Shown piece by piece: positions 10,127 to 19,075 of a DNA stretch of 33,005 bases (position 1 is the stretch's first letter; every line of letters starts with the position of its first letter). Source of the DNA: Chloroflexi bacterium TSY (lineage in GTDB: Bacteria > Chloroflexota > Anaerolineae > Caldilineales > Caldilineaceae); NCBI GenBank assembly GCA_019217005.1, contig JAHBNG010000150.1, positions 1 to 33,005 on the forward strand. The letters are read 5' to 3'. Below the pieces are notes generated by a model, which saw nothing but the letters and a program-made list of their open reading frames with translations, had not been told where the DNA came from and did not search any database. The position numbers and the translations under genes were made by a program.

Positions 10127-11236
10127 ATGGCAAGTGTAACTTATGATCATGTGGTCAAGCGCTTTGGTGACGTCGTTGCTGTCAACAATCTCAACATTCA
10201 TGTTGAGGACAAGGAATTTCTGGTCTTCGTTGGCCCATCGGGCTGTGGCAAGACCACCAGTTTGCGTCTTTTGGCGGGACTGGAAGAAATTACGGATGGT
10301 AATATCATGATTGGCGACCGAGTCGTCAATGATGTGCCACCCAAAGACCGTGACATTGCAATGGTGTTCCAGAGCTACGCCCTCTATCCACACATGAGTG
10401 TTTATGACAACATGGCCTTCGGTCTGAAGTTGCGCAAGACACCCAAAGCTGATATTGATCGCCGAGTAAAAGAAGCAGCGGACATTCTCGACATCGGTCA
10501 CCTGTTAGATCGCAAGCCCAAGCAGCTTTCTGGTGGTCAGCGTCAACGTGTGGCTGTGGGGCGTGCGATTGTACGTGAACCAGCCGTTTTTCTTTTCGAT
10601 GAGCCATTGTCGAATTTGGATGCAAAGTTGCGCATACAGACACGTGCGCAGTTGACCCGCCTGCATCAACGCCTCCAGACAACTTTCATCTATGTAACCC
10701 ATGATCAGGTTGAGGCAATGACAATGGCTTCCCGCATCGCTGTCATGAAAGACGGTATCTTGCAGCAGATTGACACACCAACCACGCTCTATAACCACCC
10801 ATACAATGTCTTTGTTGGTGGGTTCATCGGTAGCCCCAGTATGAACTTCTTTGACGCCACTCTGGTTGAAAATGATGGCAAGCTCGAAGTCAACACGGGT
10901 GGATTCCGCCTCGTCGTCCCAGACGAGAAGGCACAAGAGTGGCGCCAACATTCGGGCAAAGAGGTCATTTTTGGTGTCCGTCCAGAAAATATTCACGCCA
11001 AGCCCTACATCCCGCCGAATATTTTGCAAGCTGATATGCAAGCGAAGGTGGATGTAACCGAGTTGATGGGCAGTGAGATTTGGCTCTATATGGAGACAGC
11101 TGACAGTAAGCAGTTCGTCGCACGCGTCGACCCTCGTTCCCAGGTAATCAATGGTGAACAGATAGAAATGGCTGTTGATATGGCCAATACTCATATCTTT
11201 GATCCCAAGACGGAAGTCAATCTAGCCAATCAGTAA
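10127..11236 (+). CDS. Sugar-type ABC transporter ATP-binding protein (UgpC/MsmX/MalK-like)
   Basis: A 369-aa cytoplasmic ATPase that would power a binding-protein-dependent importer, most likely for sugars or glycerol-3-phosphate. Seen in the sequence: Walker A GPSGCGKTT (36-44), Q-loop VFQSYALYPHMSVYDN, signature LSGGQRQRVAVGRAI (from about 135), Walker B VFLFDEPLSNLDAKLR, and H-loop VTHDQVEAMTMASRIAV. A C-terminal TOBE-type regulatory region contains FGVRPENI. Length and order fit the CUT1 ATPase family. The start ATG 10127 has AAGGAG at 10111-10116. No permease or binding protein is adjacent, so it may serve several transporters, as MsmX does; the substrate cannot be told. A strong terminator lies 140 nt downstream, so it is probably transcribed alone. 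Confidence 0.92.
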   Translation: MASVTYDHVVKRFGDVVAVNNLNIHVEDKEFLVFVGPSGCGKTTSLRLLAGLEEITDGNIMIGDRVVNDVPPKDRDIAMVFQSYALYPHMSVYDNMAFGLKLRKTPKADIDRRVKEAADILDIGHLLDRKPKQLSGGQRQRVAVGRAIVREPAVFLFDEPLSNLDAKLRIQTRAQLTRLHQRLQTTFIYVTHDQVEAMTMASRIAVMKDGILQQIDTPTTLYNHPYNVFVGGFIGSPSMNFFDATLVENDGKLEVNTGGFRLVVPDEKAQEWRQHSGKEVIFGVRPENIHAKPYIPPNILQADMQAKVDVTELMGSEIWLYMETADSKQFVARVDPRSQVINGEQIEMAVDMANTHIFDPKTEVNLANQ

Positions 11237-11268
11237 TCGCTCGCTAGATTGCCTATGGAATTGGAATT

Positions 11269-11347
11269 AAATAACTTGAACATAAGTTCCCTCGGGGACT
11301 CAGGACAAGCCTTTGTTTTACTCGAGAATGATATGTTCAAGTTATTT
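11269..11347. repeat. Perfect 16-bp inverted repeat behind the ABC ATPase gene
   Basis: AAATAACTTGAACATA (11269-11284) is repeated exactly in reverse complement at 11332-11347, with 47 bp between. The spacer holds a small hairpin (GTTCC CTCG GGGAC). Both arms lie upstream of the intrinsic terminator, in the 3' untranslated region. It could be a transcript-stabilising stem or a tiny mobile palindrome. Confidence 0.6.
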
Positions 11348-11374
11348 GATATTTGTTCTCGTGTTGGAAATTTG

Positions 11375-11416
11375 CAGTCGGATTCGGCACCGCCGATCCG
11401 ACTGTTTTTCTTTTTA
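11375..11416 (+). terminator. Rho-independent terminator of the ABC ATPase gene
   Basis: CAGTCGGAT-T-CGGC pairs with GCCG-ATCCGACTG around an ACC loop, giving a 13-bp stem with one bulged T. It is followed directly by TTTTTCTTTTT (11405-11415). This is a textbook intrinsic terminator for the gene ending at 11236. Confidence 0.9.
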
Positions 11417-11427
11417 TATTGAGTACT

Positions 11428-11612
11428 GCCATAACTTTAAATAAATTGGACCGTATTTTCATCAAGTAAATGTAGACGAATTTATGGTTGTCTGAGGAAT
11501 TGTGTGGTTGTCAGTTGGTTAGCTGGTTGGTGAACAAACGAGCAAACCAACAAACCATCCAACGTTTATCCCACAAAACCTCAAAGAGTCGAATTTATTT
11601 AAAGCTATGAGC
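11428..11612. mobile_element. 185-bp MITE-like element ahead of gpmI
   Basis: The outer arms are CATAACTTTAAATAAATT-like (11428-11447) and the reverse complement at 11592-11612, about 20 bp with two differences. The inside (11490-11587) is the palindromic core also found alone at 2149-2252. The outer arms are found without the core at 111-139 and 1636-1660. The element ends 25 nt before the gpmI start codon, so it forms most of the gpmI leader and may carry or displace its promoter. Confidence 0.6.
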
Positions 11613-11637
11613 GAGTGTGGTGTATATTGAGGTCGTT

Positions 11638-13179
11638 ATGGAGCGATACAAGCCGGTTGCTCTTTTGATCCTGGACGGATGGGGCATCCGCGAGATGGAG
11701 CATGGAAATGCTGTGGCGCAAGCCGAAACGCCAAACTTCGACGCATGGTTGCGCAACGGTGAGCGGTCAATTTTAGATGCTTCTGGTGAGGCTGTTGGTC
11801 TCCCGTCTGGCCAAATGGGTAACTCGGAGGTGGGGCATCTAAACTTGGGGGCAGGTCGTATCATTTACCAAGATATTTTACGTATTGATCGCGCATTTCA
11901 GGATGGCTTGGTCGTTGAAAATGAAACGCTCCAACATTGTTTTCAAGCCGTCAAAAGGGATGGAGCAAAACTCCATCTAATGGGTCTGATTGGAACGGGT
12001 GGTGTACACAGCCACAGTCGTCATCTGTACGCTCTTCTTCGCCTAACGAAACAACACGGCCTTTTTTCGATTCTTCATGCGATTACAGATGGGCGCGATA
12101 CGCCGCCAAAGAGCGCAACAGACTTTATCCCCGAACTTGAAGCATTTCTACAATCTGAACAGGCTGGTACAATAGCGACCCTTTCGGGTCGCTATTATGC
12201 AATGGATCGCGATAAGCGTTGGGAGCGAACGCAAGCCGCTTATGATGCGATGGTATATCGCAAGGGTCGTAGTGCTCAATCGACCAAAGATGCTCTCGAA
12301 GATGCCTATGCATCAGGAGAATCTGACGAATTTATTACCCCCTTTATCATTTGTGGGCAGACCGAGAGAAATCTTTCGATTGAACCAGGCGACTATGTTC
12401 TCTGCTTTAACTTCCGTGCTGATCGCATGAGACAGATTGTAGGCATGTTGACCGGTCATGATTCGAGTGAACGGACGACAATGAATCCAGTTCATCCTCT
12501 ACATCTCGTGACGATGACAACCTATGAGTCGGACTTACCCGTGGAGGTTGTCTTCGGGGCGCAAGATATTGCGAATCCGTTGGCTCAGGTCATTAGCAAT
12601 CACCATCGCAAGCAATTTCATGCCGCAGAGACCGAGAAGTATGCACATGTAACCTATTTTTTTAATGGTGGCAATGAAGAACCGTTTCCTGGTGAGGAAA
12701 GGCTACTTGTCCAATCCCCAAAGGTTGCCACGTACGACCTGCAACCGGAAATGAGTGCACCAGAATTAGCCGGCAAGGTTGAAGAACGCATCGTCACTGG
12801 TATTGATGATTTTATTCTGGTCAACTTTGCCAATCCGGATATGGTTGGTCATACGGGGGATCTTGCTGCCGCAATCAAGGCCGTAGAATCCACTGACAAA
12901 TGTGCTGGTCGTCTCGTTCGGGCTATAGTGGAGCATGGCGGTGTGGCAATCGTCACGGCCGATCATGGCAATGCCGAGCGTATGCTTGACGAGGTGACTG
13001 GTACGCCCCATACCTATCACACAACAGGGCCGGTCTCCCTCTTTGCTGTTGGTAACGACTACATTGGTCTACGCCCCCGCGGTATTCTGGCCGACGTTGC
13101 ACCGACAGTTCTAGAATTAATGGACCTACCACAACCGGACGAGATGACAGGGCAAAGTTTACTGACGACAGATCTATAA
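11638..13179 (+). CDS. gpmI: 2,3-bisphosphoglycerate-independent phosphoglycerate mutase
   Basis: This enzyme interconverts 3- and 2-phosphoglycerate in glycolysis and gluconeogenesis, using two Mn ions and a phosphoserine intermediate. The protein is 513 aa, the normal length. The alkaline-phosphatase fold is shown by LILDGWG (metal-binding Asp13) and SGQMGNSEVGH with the nucleophile Ser63. HSHSRH and DGRDTPP follow, then RADRMRQI, and late metal ligands in NPDMVGHTGD and TADHGNAE. The start chosen is ATG 11638, with GAGG at 11629-11632. An upstream GTG at 11617 would add seven residues of no conserved sequence. It is probably a single-gene unit. Confidence 0.95.
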   Translation: MERYKPVALLILDGWGIREMEHGNAVAQAETPNFDAWLRNGERSILDASGEAVGLPSGQMGNSEVGHLNLGAGRIIYQDILRIDRAFQDGLVVENETLQHCFQAVKRDGAKLHLMGLIGTGGVHSHSRHLYALLRLTKQHGLFSILHAITDGRDTPPKSATDFIPELEAFLQSEQAGTIATLSGRYYAMDRDKRWERTQAAYDAMVYRKGRSAQSTKDALEDAYASGESDEFITPFIICGQTERNLSIEPGDYVLCFNFRADRMRQIVGMLTGHDSSERTTMNPVHPLHLVTMTTYESDLPVEVVFGAQDIANPLAQVISNHHRKQFHAAETEKYAHVTYFFNGGNEEPFPGEERLLVQSPKVATYDLQPEMSAPELAGKVEERIVTGIDDFILVNFANPDMVGHTGDLAAAIKAVESTDKCAGRLVRAIVEHGGVAIVTADHGNAERMLDEVTGTPHTYHTTGPVSLFAVGNDYIGLRPRGILADVAPTVLELMDLPQPDEMTGQSLLTTDL

Positions 13180-13499
13180 CGATACAACTGTAGTTGATAG
13201 TAGATAGTTGATTGTGGATAGTAATCATCTTCTCAACAGAAACACCTCACATAGCTAGGTGTGTATAGTAGTGAGTATAAATTGAGCGAATTCTCTAACT
13301 TGGCGGTCTCCATATACAGACCTTGGGACACACTGTCGCATAACCAGCCAATTATTTCAAATCAGAACAGTTTTCGCTCTGATAGACCAACCCACGATTT
13401 ATGGTGGTTACTCACACAGTTGCAATTACTTTTCAAGCAACACGGTCAGCGTGTAAACTGGTTCACGCAAGACGTACCACGTACAACACGAGGAACCAA
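13180..13499. other. 320-bp intergenic stretch, no gene
   Basis: It holds a short degenerate repeat of TTGATAGT-like units (13192-13222), similar to 5331-5346. A small possible hairpin, ACACCT/AGGTGT, lies near 13244-13262. No convincing promoter was found, although the promoter for the genes from 13500 onward must lie here or further upstream. Open frames in this stretch have no family resemblance. Confidence 0.5.
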
Positions 13500-16208
13500 A
13501 TGAACAACATTTACCAACTTCACGATATCGGGCGCATCCCACTCCCTGGAGACAATGTCGCAATTGCCATCCGTAAGCTCGATGCCGGTACACAGATCGA
13601 GGATAACGGTCAATCGTTTACCCTTGACCACACCATCCTCGAAGGTCATCGTTTTGCGATTCAACCAATTGAGCCTGGGGCGGAATTGCTCTCTTGGAAT
13701 CTTCCTTTTGGCATTGCTACAAAGGAGATCATACCTGGCAACTATGTTTGCAACGAGAGTACGCTGGCGGCGCTCTCTGGTCGTTCCATCGATTTTGCCT
13801 TGCCGAACGAACCAAACTTTGCCGACAAGATCGAACCCTATCAGCTGAACAAGGCTACCTTTCGGGCTGCGGAACCAACCCTGCGTTATCCTGAGGAATA
13901 CATGTTCCAGGGGTACCGACGAGCGGGGCAACGCGGTGTCGGTACACGCAATATGATTGTGCTGTTGGGGACGACGTCTCGCACCGGCAGCTATGTGAAA
14001 CAGTTGGCTGCGCGTCTTCGTGGTGAAGTGGAGCACTATACAAATATTGATGATGTTGTGGCTGTTGCGCACACGGAAGGTGGAAGTGTCAATGAAACGC
14101 CCAATAACCTGGAACTGCTACTCCGTACACTGGCTGGTTTTATTGTGCATCCCAATGTGGGAGCCGTATTGGCGGTTGATTATGGATTGGAACCAGTGAC
14201 CAATGAGATGGTGCGCAACTATATGATCGAACATGGCTATCCATTAGATGATGTGCCTCACCATTTCTTGAGCTTGACAGGCGGCTTTCAGAACAATCTC
14301 GACCGAGGCGAGACCATTGTGCGTAAGTGGCTAGATGAAGTTGACGAGACGGCGCGTACCCCCGAGTCGTTGAAGCATCTGAAAATTGCTTTGCAGTGTG
14401 GTGGATCTGACTCATTTTCAGGCATTTCGGGGAATCCTTTGGCATCGTGGGTGGCGCGCGAAGTGATTCGTTATGGCGGAGCAGCCAATCTGGCAGAGAC
14501 CGATGAGTTGATTGGAGCCGAGCCATATGTGCTCGACAAAGTCAGTAACGCAGAGACCGCTCAGAAATTTCTCGATACGATAGAGAGCTTCAAAGACCGA
14601 GCAGCTTGGCATGGGCATTCAGCAGAAGGAAATCCTTCTGGTGGCAACAAATACCGCGGCCTTTATAACATTGTGCTCAAATCCATTGGGGCAGCCATGA
14701 AACGCCATCCCGATGTTCGTTTGGACCATGTAATCGGCTACAGCGAGCCAATGGAGCAGCCGGGATACTACTTTATGGACAGCCCTGGCAATGATCTAGA
14801 GAGTATTGCGGGCCAGGTGGCTGCGGGTTGTAACATGATCTTCTTTGTGACTGGGAATGGATCCATTACCAATTTTCCTTTTGCACCAACCATCAAATTT
14901 GTGACCACAAGTCAGCGCTACCGGCTCCTTGCACGCGATATGGATGTCAATTCAGGAGCCTACCTCGATGGCACACCTATGGACGAATTGGGGCAGGAGA
15001 CCTTCGACTTAACTGTGCGGGTGGCTTCGGGCGCGCGCAGTGTGGGCGAACAGGCTGGTCATGCCCAAGCACAAATTTGGCGCAACTGGACCCAAACAAG
15101 CACGGCAAATTTAGAAACGTTGTTGAATGCACCACAGCCAACTGGAAGCAGTATAGCCATTCATACCAGCGATGCAGACCAGTTCGACATAGAGATTCCC
15201 ATGATTCAGACCGCCAATGGACCGGTCTCCGATCAGGTAGGTCTCATTCTCCCCACGAGCCTGTGTTCGGGGCAAGTGGCAGCAATGATTGCCAAGTATC
15301 TCAACGAGAAACGAAATGACCAAAGTGATGGACTCTCGCGTTTTGTTTCCTTGGCACATACAGAGGGCTGTGGGGTATCGAGCGGTCAATCTGAGGAATT
15401 GGCCACACGAACCATGGTGGGCTATATTCTTCATCCATTGGTGAAGCACTGTCTCCTGCTAGAACATGGCTGCGAAAAGACTCACAACGATCATATGCGC
15501 AATGCGCTTGAAGATAGTGACTTTGATCTAGATAATTTAGGATGGGCCAGCATCCAATTGGATGGCGGGATTGATGCTGTCACCAAAAAGATTGACGATT
15601 GGTTTGCTCGGCGGTTGGCAGATGCGCCCGTCAACCCCAAAAAAATGGCTGGTATTGGAGCGCTTCGCATTGGGTTGATGAGTGATGGACCAGTCTCAGA
15701 TGGAGTCGCTCGCTCTCTAGCTCAATTAACAAAGGCGGTTGTTGGTGCGGGCGGCACCATTGTATCACCCGAAAACGCGGGATATCTCTCATCAGCTCTC
15801 TATCGTGAGGCACTCTTGCCTACTCAGACCGTCATGCCTTCTCTGGCTTATGGTGAACACGCAGCGAGCACGGGTTTCCACATCATGGAGACACCCACCA
15901 GCCATTGGGTCGAGACTTTGTCGGGTATCGGAGCAACGGGAGTCGAGTTGGTGCTTGCCTATGTGGGACAACATACAGTCCAAACACATCCGTTGGTGCC
16001 TGTTCTCCAAGTGACTGCAGATGAGGGGATGGAGGCCAATTTTGGTGACGACCTTGACCTTGTGTTGGAGGGAAATGAAGAGGATTGGGCGAGGCAGATG
16101 CTCCAGCTTGCAGCAGATCTGATCGCAGGGAAGGTTCAGCCTAAACTCGTTCAACAAGGGAATATTGATTTTCAAATTACACGTGGATTTTTGGGAGTTT
16201 CGTTATGA
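13500..16208 (+). CDS. Double-length UxaA/GarD-family dehydratase-like protein
   Basis: The altronate/galactarate dehydratase family (UxaA, GarD) uses Fe(II) to dehydrate sugar acids. The 902-aa protein starts with a SAF-like domain (residues about 10-90, LPGDNVAIAIRKLDAG onward). A UxaA-type module follows with GTRNMIVLLG, VAVAHTEGGS, CGGSDSFSGISGNPLASW (near 300) and SPGNDLESIAGQVAAGCN. From about 577, a second copy of the first half-module appears (VGLILPTSLCSG, SLAHTEGCGVSSG, VGYILHPLVKHCLLLEHGCEKT). Ordinary UxaA is about 500 aa, so the C-terminal part is an internal duplication. The start is ATG 13500, with GAGGA just upstream; the open frame reaches 13401 but the added residues look non-conserved. 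The TGA overlaps the next ATG (16205), so translation is probably coupled. The substrate is unknown. Confidence 0.85.
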   Translation: MNNIYQLHDIGRIPLPGDNVAIAIRKLDAGTQIEDNGQSFTLDHTILEGHRFAIQPIEPGAELLSWNLPFGIATKEIIPGNYVCNESTLAALSGRSIDFALPNEPNFADKIEPYQLNKATFRAAEPTLRYPEEYMFQGYRRAGQRGVGTRNMIVLLGTTSRTGSYVKQLAARLRGEVEHYTNIDDVVAVAHTEGGSVNETPNNLELLLRTLAGFIVHPNVGAVLAVDYGLEPVTNEMVRNYMIEHGYPLDDVPHHFLSLTGGFQNNLDRGETIVRKWLDEVDETARTPESLKHLKIALQCGGSDSFSGISGNPLASWVAREVIRYGGAANLAETDELIGAEPYVLDKVSNAETAQKFLDTIESFKDRAAWHGHSAEGNPSGGNKYRGLYNIVLKSIGAAMKRHPDVRLDHVIGYSEPMEQPGYYFMDSPGNDLESIAGQVAAGCNMIFFVTGNGSITNFPFAPTIKFVTTSQRYRLLARDMDVNSGAYLDGTPMDELGQETFDLTVRVASGARSVGEQAGHAQAQIWRNWTQTSTANLETLLNAPQPTGSSIAIHTSDADQFDIEIPMIQTANGPVSDQVGLILPTSLCSGQVAAMIAKYLNEKRNDQSDGLSRFVSLAHTEGCGVSSGQSEELATRTMVGYILHPLVKHCLLLEHGCEKTHNDHMRNALEDSDFDLDNLGWASIQLDGGIDAVTKKIDDWFARRLADAPVNPKKMAGIGALRIGLMSDGPVSDGVARSLAQLTKAVVGAGGTIVSPENAGYLSSALYREALLPTQTVMPSLAYGEHAASTGFHIMETPTSHWVETLSGIGATGVELVLAYVGQHTVQTHPLVPVLQVTADEGMEANFGDDLDLVLEGNEEDWARQMLQLAADLIAGKVQPKLVQQGNIDFQITRGFLGVSL

Positions 16209-16929
16209 CCCAGTCAGTTAAAGTAGAGTCAGTGCCGATGGAGATGTTAAAGGCTGAAGCCAATCCTTTTGGTGGAATTGTCATCACCCACGAACATTTA
16301 GATATGACGCCAGAGCAGTTTCGCAAGCGGTTGGCCTATTCGCTCTCTGTCTGGCAACGAGAGGGATTTAAGGTTGTCTGGGTCGAGATGCCGATTCATT
16401 TGTCAGCATTAATCCCAGCTGCAGTTGATGCAGGTTTTACCTTTCATCACAGCAGTGAAAAAACATTGATGTTGACGCAGCGCTTAGAAGAAGGGGCGTT
16501 CATCCCGCCTTTTGCCACCCACTATATCGTCGCGACAAGAGCCGTCCTTACTGGAAACTGCCCGGAGGGGCACTTGCGCCAGGTGAACATCTCGTCAAGG
16601 GTGTTGTGCGCGAAGTTTTTGAAGAGACGGGTGTACGTGCCCAGTTTGAGGTATTGGTCTGTTTCCGTCATTGGCATGGCTACCGTTATGGAAAGTCGGA
16701 CATCTATTTTGTCTGTCGTCTCTCGCCACTAAGCAAAGAGATTGTTAAGGAGGATGCCGAAATTGCGGACTGTCAATGGATGCCTGTAGATGAGTATTTG
16801 AATAGCGAATTCGTGGGGGACTTTAACAAACGCATCGTTCGTGCAGCATTAGAAAATCCGGGATTGCCCACAACCGCCATCGATGGATATAGCGATCCAG
16901 ATCGGTATGAATTTTTTATGCCGGGGTAA
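16205..16929 (+). pseudogene. Nudix hydrolase with internal deletion and frameshift
   Basis: The N-terminal part (16205 to about 16530, ending FIPPFATHYIV) resembles the pre-Nudix domain of Nudix-18-type proteins. The Nudix box is in another frame: LPGGALAPGEHLVKGVVREV followed by FEETG (about 16557-16629), which fits GX5EX7REUXEEXGU. Between HYIV and RDKSRPYWKLPGG the usual strand pair of the Nudix fold (roughly 15-20 residues) is missing, and the frame changes from 2 to 1. A deletion near 16532-16535 explains both. The C-terminal part (16606-16926) is intact. The family cleaves nucleoside diphosphates linked to another group; the substrate is unknown. The start overlaps the upstream gene's stop. 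Confidence 0.75.
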
Positions 16930-16935
16930 TTGTCT

Positions 16936-19062
16936 ATGGATGAACAACAGACCGATCGCTTGCGAAAAGCTGCCACAGAACAGTTGGAACGTCTCTATCG
17001 CCTAAACAAAGTGCAAGCATTGGAACGGCTCAAGGCGATGGATCCCATCGTTTTCGAACATTTGACCGCTATTCTATTTGAGCGGCGCGGGTATAGAGCG
17101 GAAACCGTCGGCGCCAGTGGAGATGAAGGTGTCGACGTCTTTCTCCGCAAAGCCGGACAGACCGCTGTTGTCCAATGCAAGCGGTATGATGGTAGTGTGG
17201 GACAACCAACCATTCGCGATCTCTATGGTACGATGATGCACAATCGCGCGGATGAAGCTTATCTCGTCACAACTGGACAGCCTACGCAGCAGGCGCGCGA
17301 ATGGGCTTTTGGCAAACCGATTCAACTAATTGATGGCTTTACGCTTGTCGATTGGATCATGCAGAATCGACCGGACCCACAGCCTCGTCCTACCTATGCC
17401 GCTCCTCCGTCACGATCACAGTCAACGTCATATAACCCACCAACACGACGACCAACATCATCCCAATCAACAAGCTCTAGTCCGACACGAACAGCTCCTC
17501 AAGCGTCTCCGGTGTTTACGAACCAGGCAGAGCCAGCAAAAAGGCAAGGGACGAGTTGGTTGTGGCCTGCTGTTATTGTGCTTCTCATTTTTTTCGGTGC
17601 TGCTGTTGGTATTGCCTATTCCACAGTGGCCGATAGATGGAGCGCCGCTCCCCCCGCAGCATCGGGAGAAGATGATAACGCACTCTCTCCAACGAACGTT
17701 TCCAACGACGAGACAGGTTCAGTAGATGAAGAAGCGACCCCAACGCCCGATGAGCCTGAAGAGGAATCGGAGGAAGAATCTGAGCCAACAGCAACGTGGA
17801 CACCGCCGCCGACTCCCTGTTCGAGTGATGTAGATGGACAGTTTGCCGGGCTCTACAGCCGTTCGGCGCTTGGTTGTGCGACTTCTGGCATGGCCATTGT
17901 TTGGTCGGCCTGGGAGCCATTTGAGCGAGGAGCGATGCTGTGGCGTAGTGACACAGACGCAGCTTATGCATTCTATGGTCAAAGCGAGGGTCGCTGGTTC
18001 CGCATCAATGAGAAATGGGATGGCAGTGAATCGCAGAATCGTGGGACGCCGCCCAACGGGTTGCAGGCACCCATTCGGGGCTTTGGCTACGTCTGGAGCA
18101 TTCGAGACGATATCTTCCAAGCCCTCGGTTGGGCGACTGATAAAGAAAAGGGCTTTTGTGCACTGATCCAATCTTTTGAGCAGGGCTTTATCTTACAGAG
18201 TGCACAAGTTGAATCTTGTACCGCAGATGGCCTCTATAACCAAGCATTGGCTGGCGATTGGCGCCCCGTCACGTTGGTCGCGTATGCGGACGAACGCTGG
18301 AAGAATCAGAATCCGGGTGAAGTAGCGCAAGAGGGCACTGAGCCACAAGACGAAGCAGAGGTTGTGCGTTCACCGATTGTGGATTCCGAATCAGGTGGTG
18401 TGAGTGAAAGCCTGCTACGTCCCAGCAGTCAGGGCATCTTTCTTGCACCACGTGCTGGTTCGATCAACCTTGACGGCGTGTTGGATGAGTGGAATGGCGA
18501 GTGGAATCCAATCAACACAATCGTACAAGGCCGAGACAAACACAGTGGTCAAGCAGATCTATCTGGCGCATTTCAAATTCGTTGGAGTGAGGACGATCTT
18601 TATCTGGCCGTTCGTGTGATTGACGAGACCTATCAAAGTGGACCGGATGGTAGCAATATGTGGCAGGGAGATGGTCTGGAGATTCACTTTGACCGTTTGT
18701 TGAGCGAGGATTTCTCTGAAAGCCAGATCAGCAATGATGACTACCAGATCGGCATTAGTTTTGGTCCAGGTTATAACGGCATTCGTGGATATCGCTGGCT
18801 TCCGTTCGATGACGAGGGGTCGCTCTCGATTCCGGGCTTTGCGCGTAGCACCGACGATGGTTATCATGTGGAGGTACGGATTCCGTGGCGAACGTTCTTT
18901 GTGCAGTCAAATGTAGTTCAAACAAACATGGCTTTTGGCTTTAACGTGAGCATCAACGACAATGATGATCCCACCCCCGCGCAACAGACTGTCCTCTCTG
19001 CTTCGCCTGCGCGCACCGATCACAAGACACCCACAGAGTGGGGGACGTTGGTATTACAATAA
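16936..19062 (+). CDS. Membrane-anchored Mrr-like nuclease fused to extracellular CBM9-like domain
   Basis: A 708-aa fusion. Residues about 30-140 are an Mrr-type restriction-endonuclease domain: FEHLTAILFERRGY, then GDEGVDV with Asp67, then VVQCKRY (Gln80, Lys82), the D-xn-(E/Q)xK nuclease motif. Next come a Ser/Thr/Pro-rich linker, one membrane helix (about 208-230, PAVIVLLIFFGAAVGIAYS) and an acidic PEEESEEESEP linker. A Cys-containing domain with YSRSALGCA follows. The C-terminal part (about 500-708) looks like a CBM9/DOMON-type sugar-binding domain (INLDGVLDEWNG, LYLAVRVIDE, MWQGDGLEIHFD, GYHVEVRIPW). By topology the nuclease would be cytoplasmic and the sugar-binding part outside. ATG 16936 is preferred over TTG 16930. 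The gene follows the Nudix stop by 6 nt. Its function is unknown; a transmembrane sensor or defence effector is an inference. Confidence 0.8.
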   Translation: MDEQQTDRLRKAATEQLERLYRLNKVQALERLKAMDPIVFEHLTAILFERRGYRAETVGASGDEGVDVFLRKAGQTAVVQCKRYDGSVGQPTIRDLYGTMMHNRADEAYLVTTGQPTQQAREWAFGKPIQLIDGFTLVDWIMQNRPDPQPRPTYAAPPSRSQSTSYNPPTRRPTSSQSTSSSPTRTAPQASPVFTNQAEPAKRQGTSWLWPAVIVLLIFFGAAVGIAYSTVADRWSAAPPAASGEDDNALSPTNVSNDETGSVDEEATPTPDEPEEESEEESEPTATWTPPPTPCSSDVDGQFAGLYSRSALGCATSGMAIVWSAWEPFERGAMLWRSDTDAAYAFYGQSEGRWFRINEKWDGSESQNRGTPPNGLQAPIRGFGYVWSIRDDIFQALGWATDKEKGFCALIQSFEQGFILQSAQVESCTADGLYNQALAGDWRPVTLVAYADERWKNQNPGEVAQEGTEPQDEAEVVRSPIVDSESGGVSESLLRPSSQGIFLAPRAGSINLDGVLDEWNGEWNPINTIVQGRDKHSGQADLSGAFQIRWSEDDLYLAVRVIDETYQSGPDGSNMWQGDGLEIHFDRLLSEDFSESQISNDDYQIGISFGPGYNGIRGYRWLPFDDEGSLSIPGFARSTDDGYHVEVRIPWRTFFVQSNVVQTNMAFGFNVSINDNDDPTPAQQTVLSASPARTDHKTPTEWGTLVLQ

Positions 19063-19075
19063 GAGATTAGAGACT

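Noticed and set aside
13192..13222. Short repeated TTGATAGT-like units as a CRISPR array
   Set aside because: Units are too short and irregular, with no spacers and no cas genes in the window.
13401..13499. Longer N-terminus for the UxaA-like protein
   Set aside because: The extra 33 residues look non-conserved, and ATG 13500 has a ribosome binding site and begins the SAF-like domain soon after.
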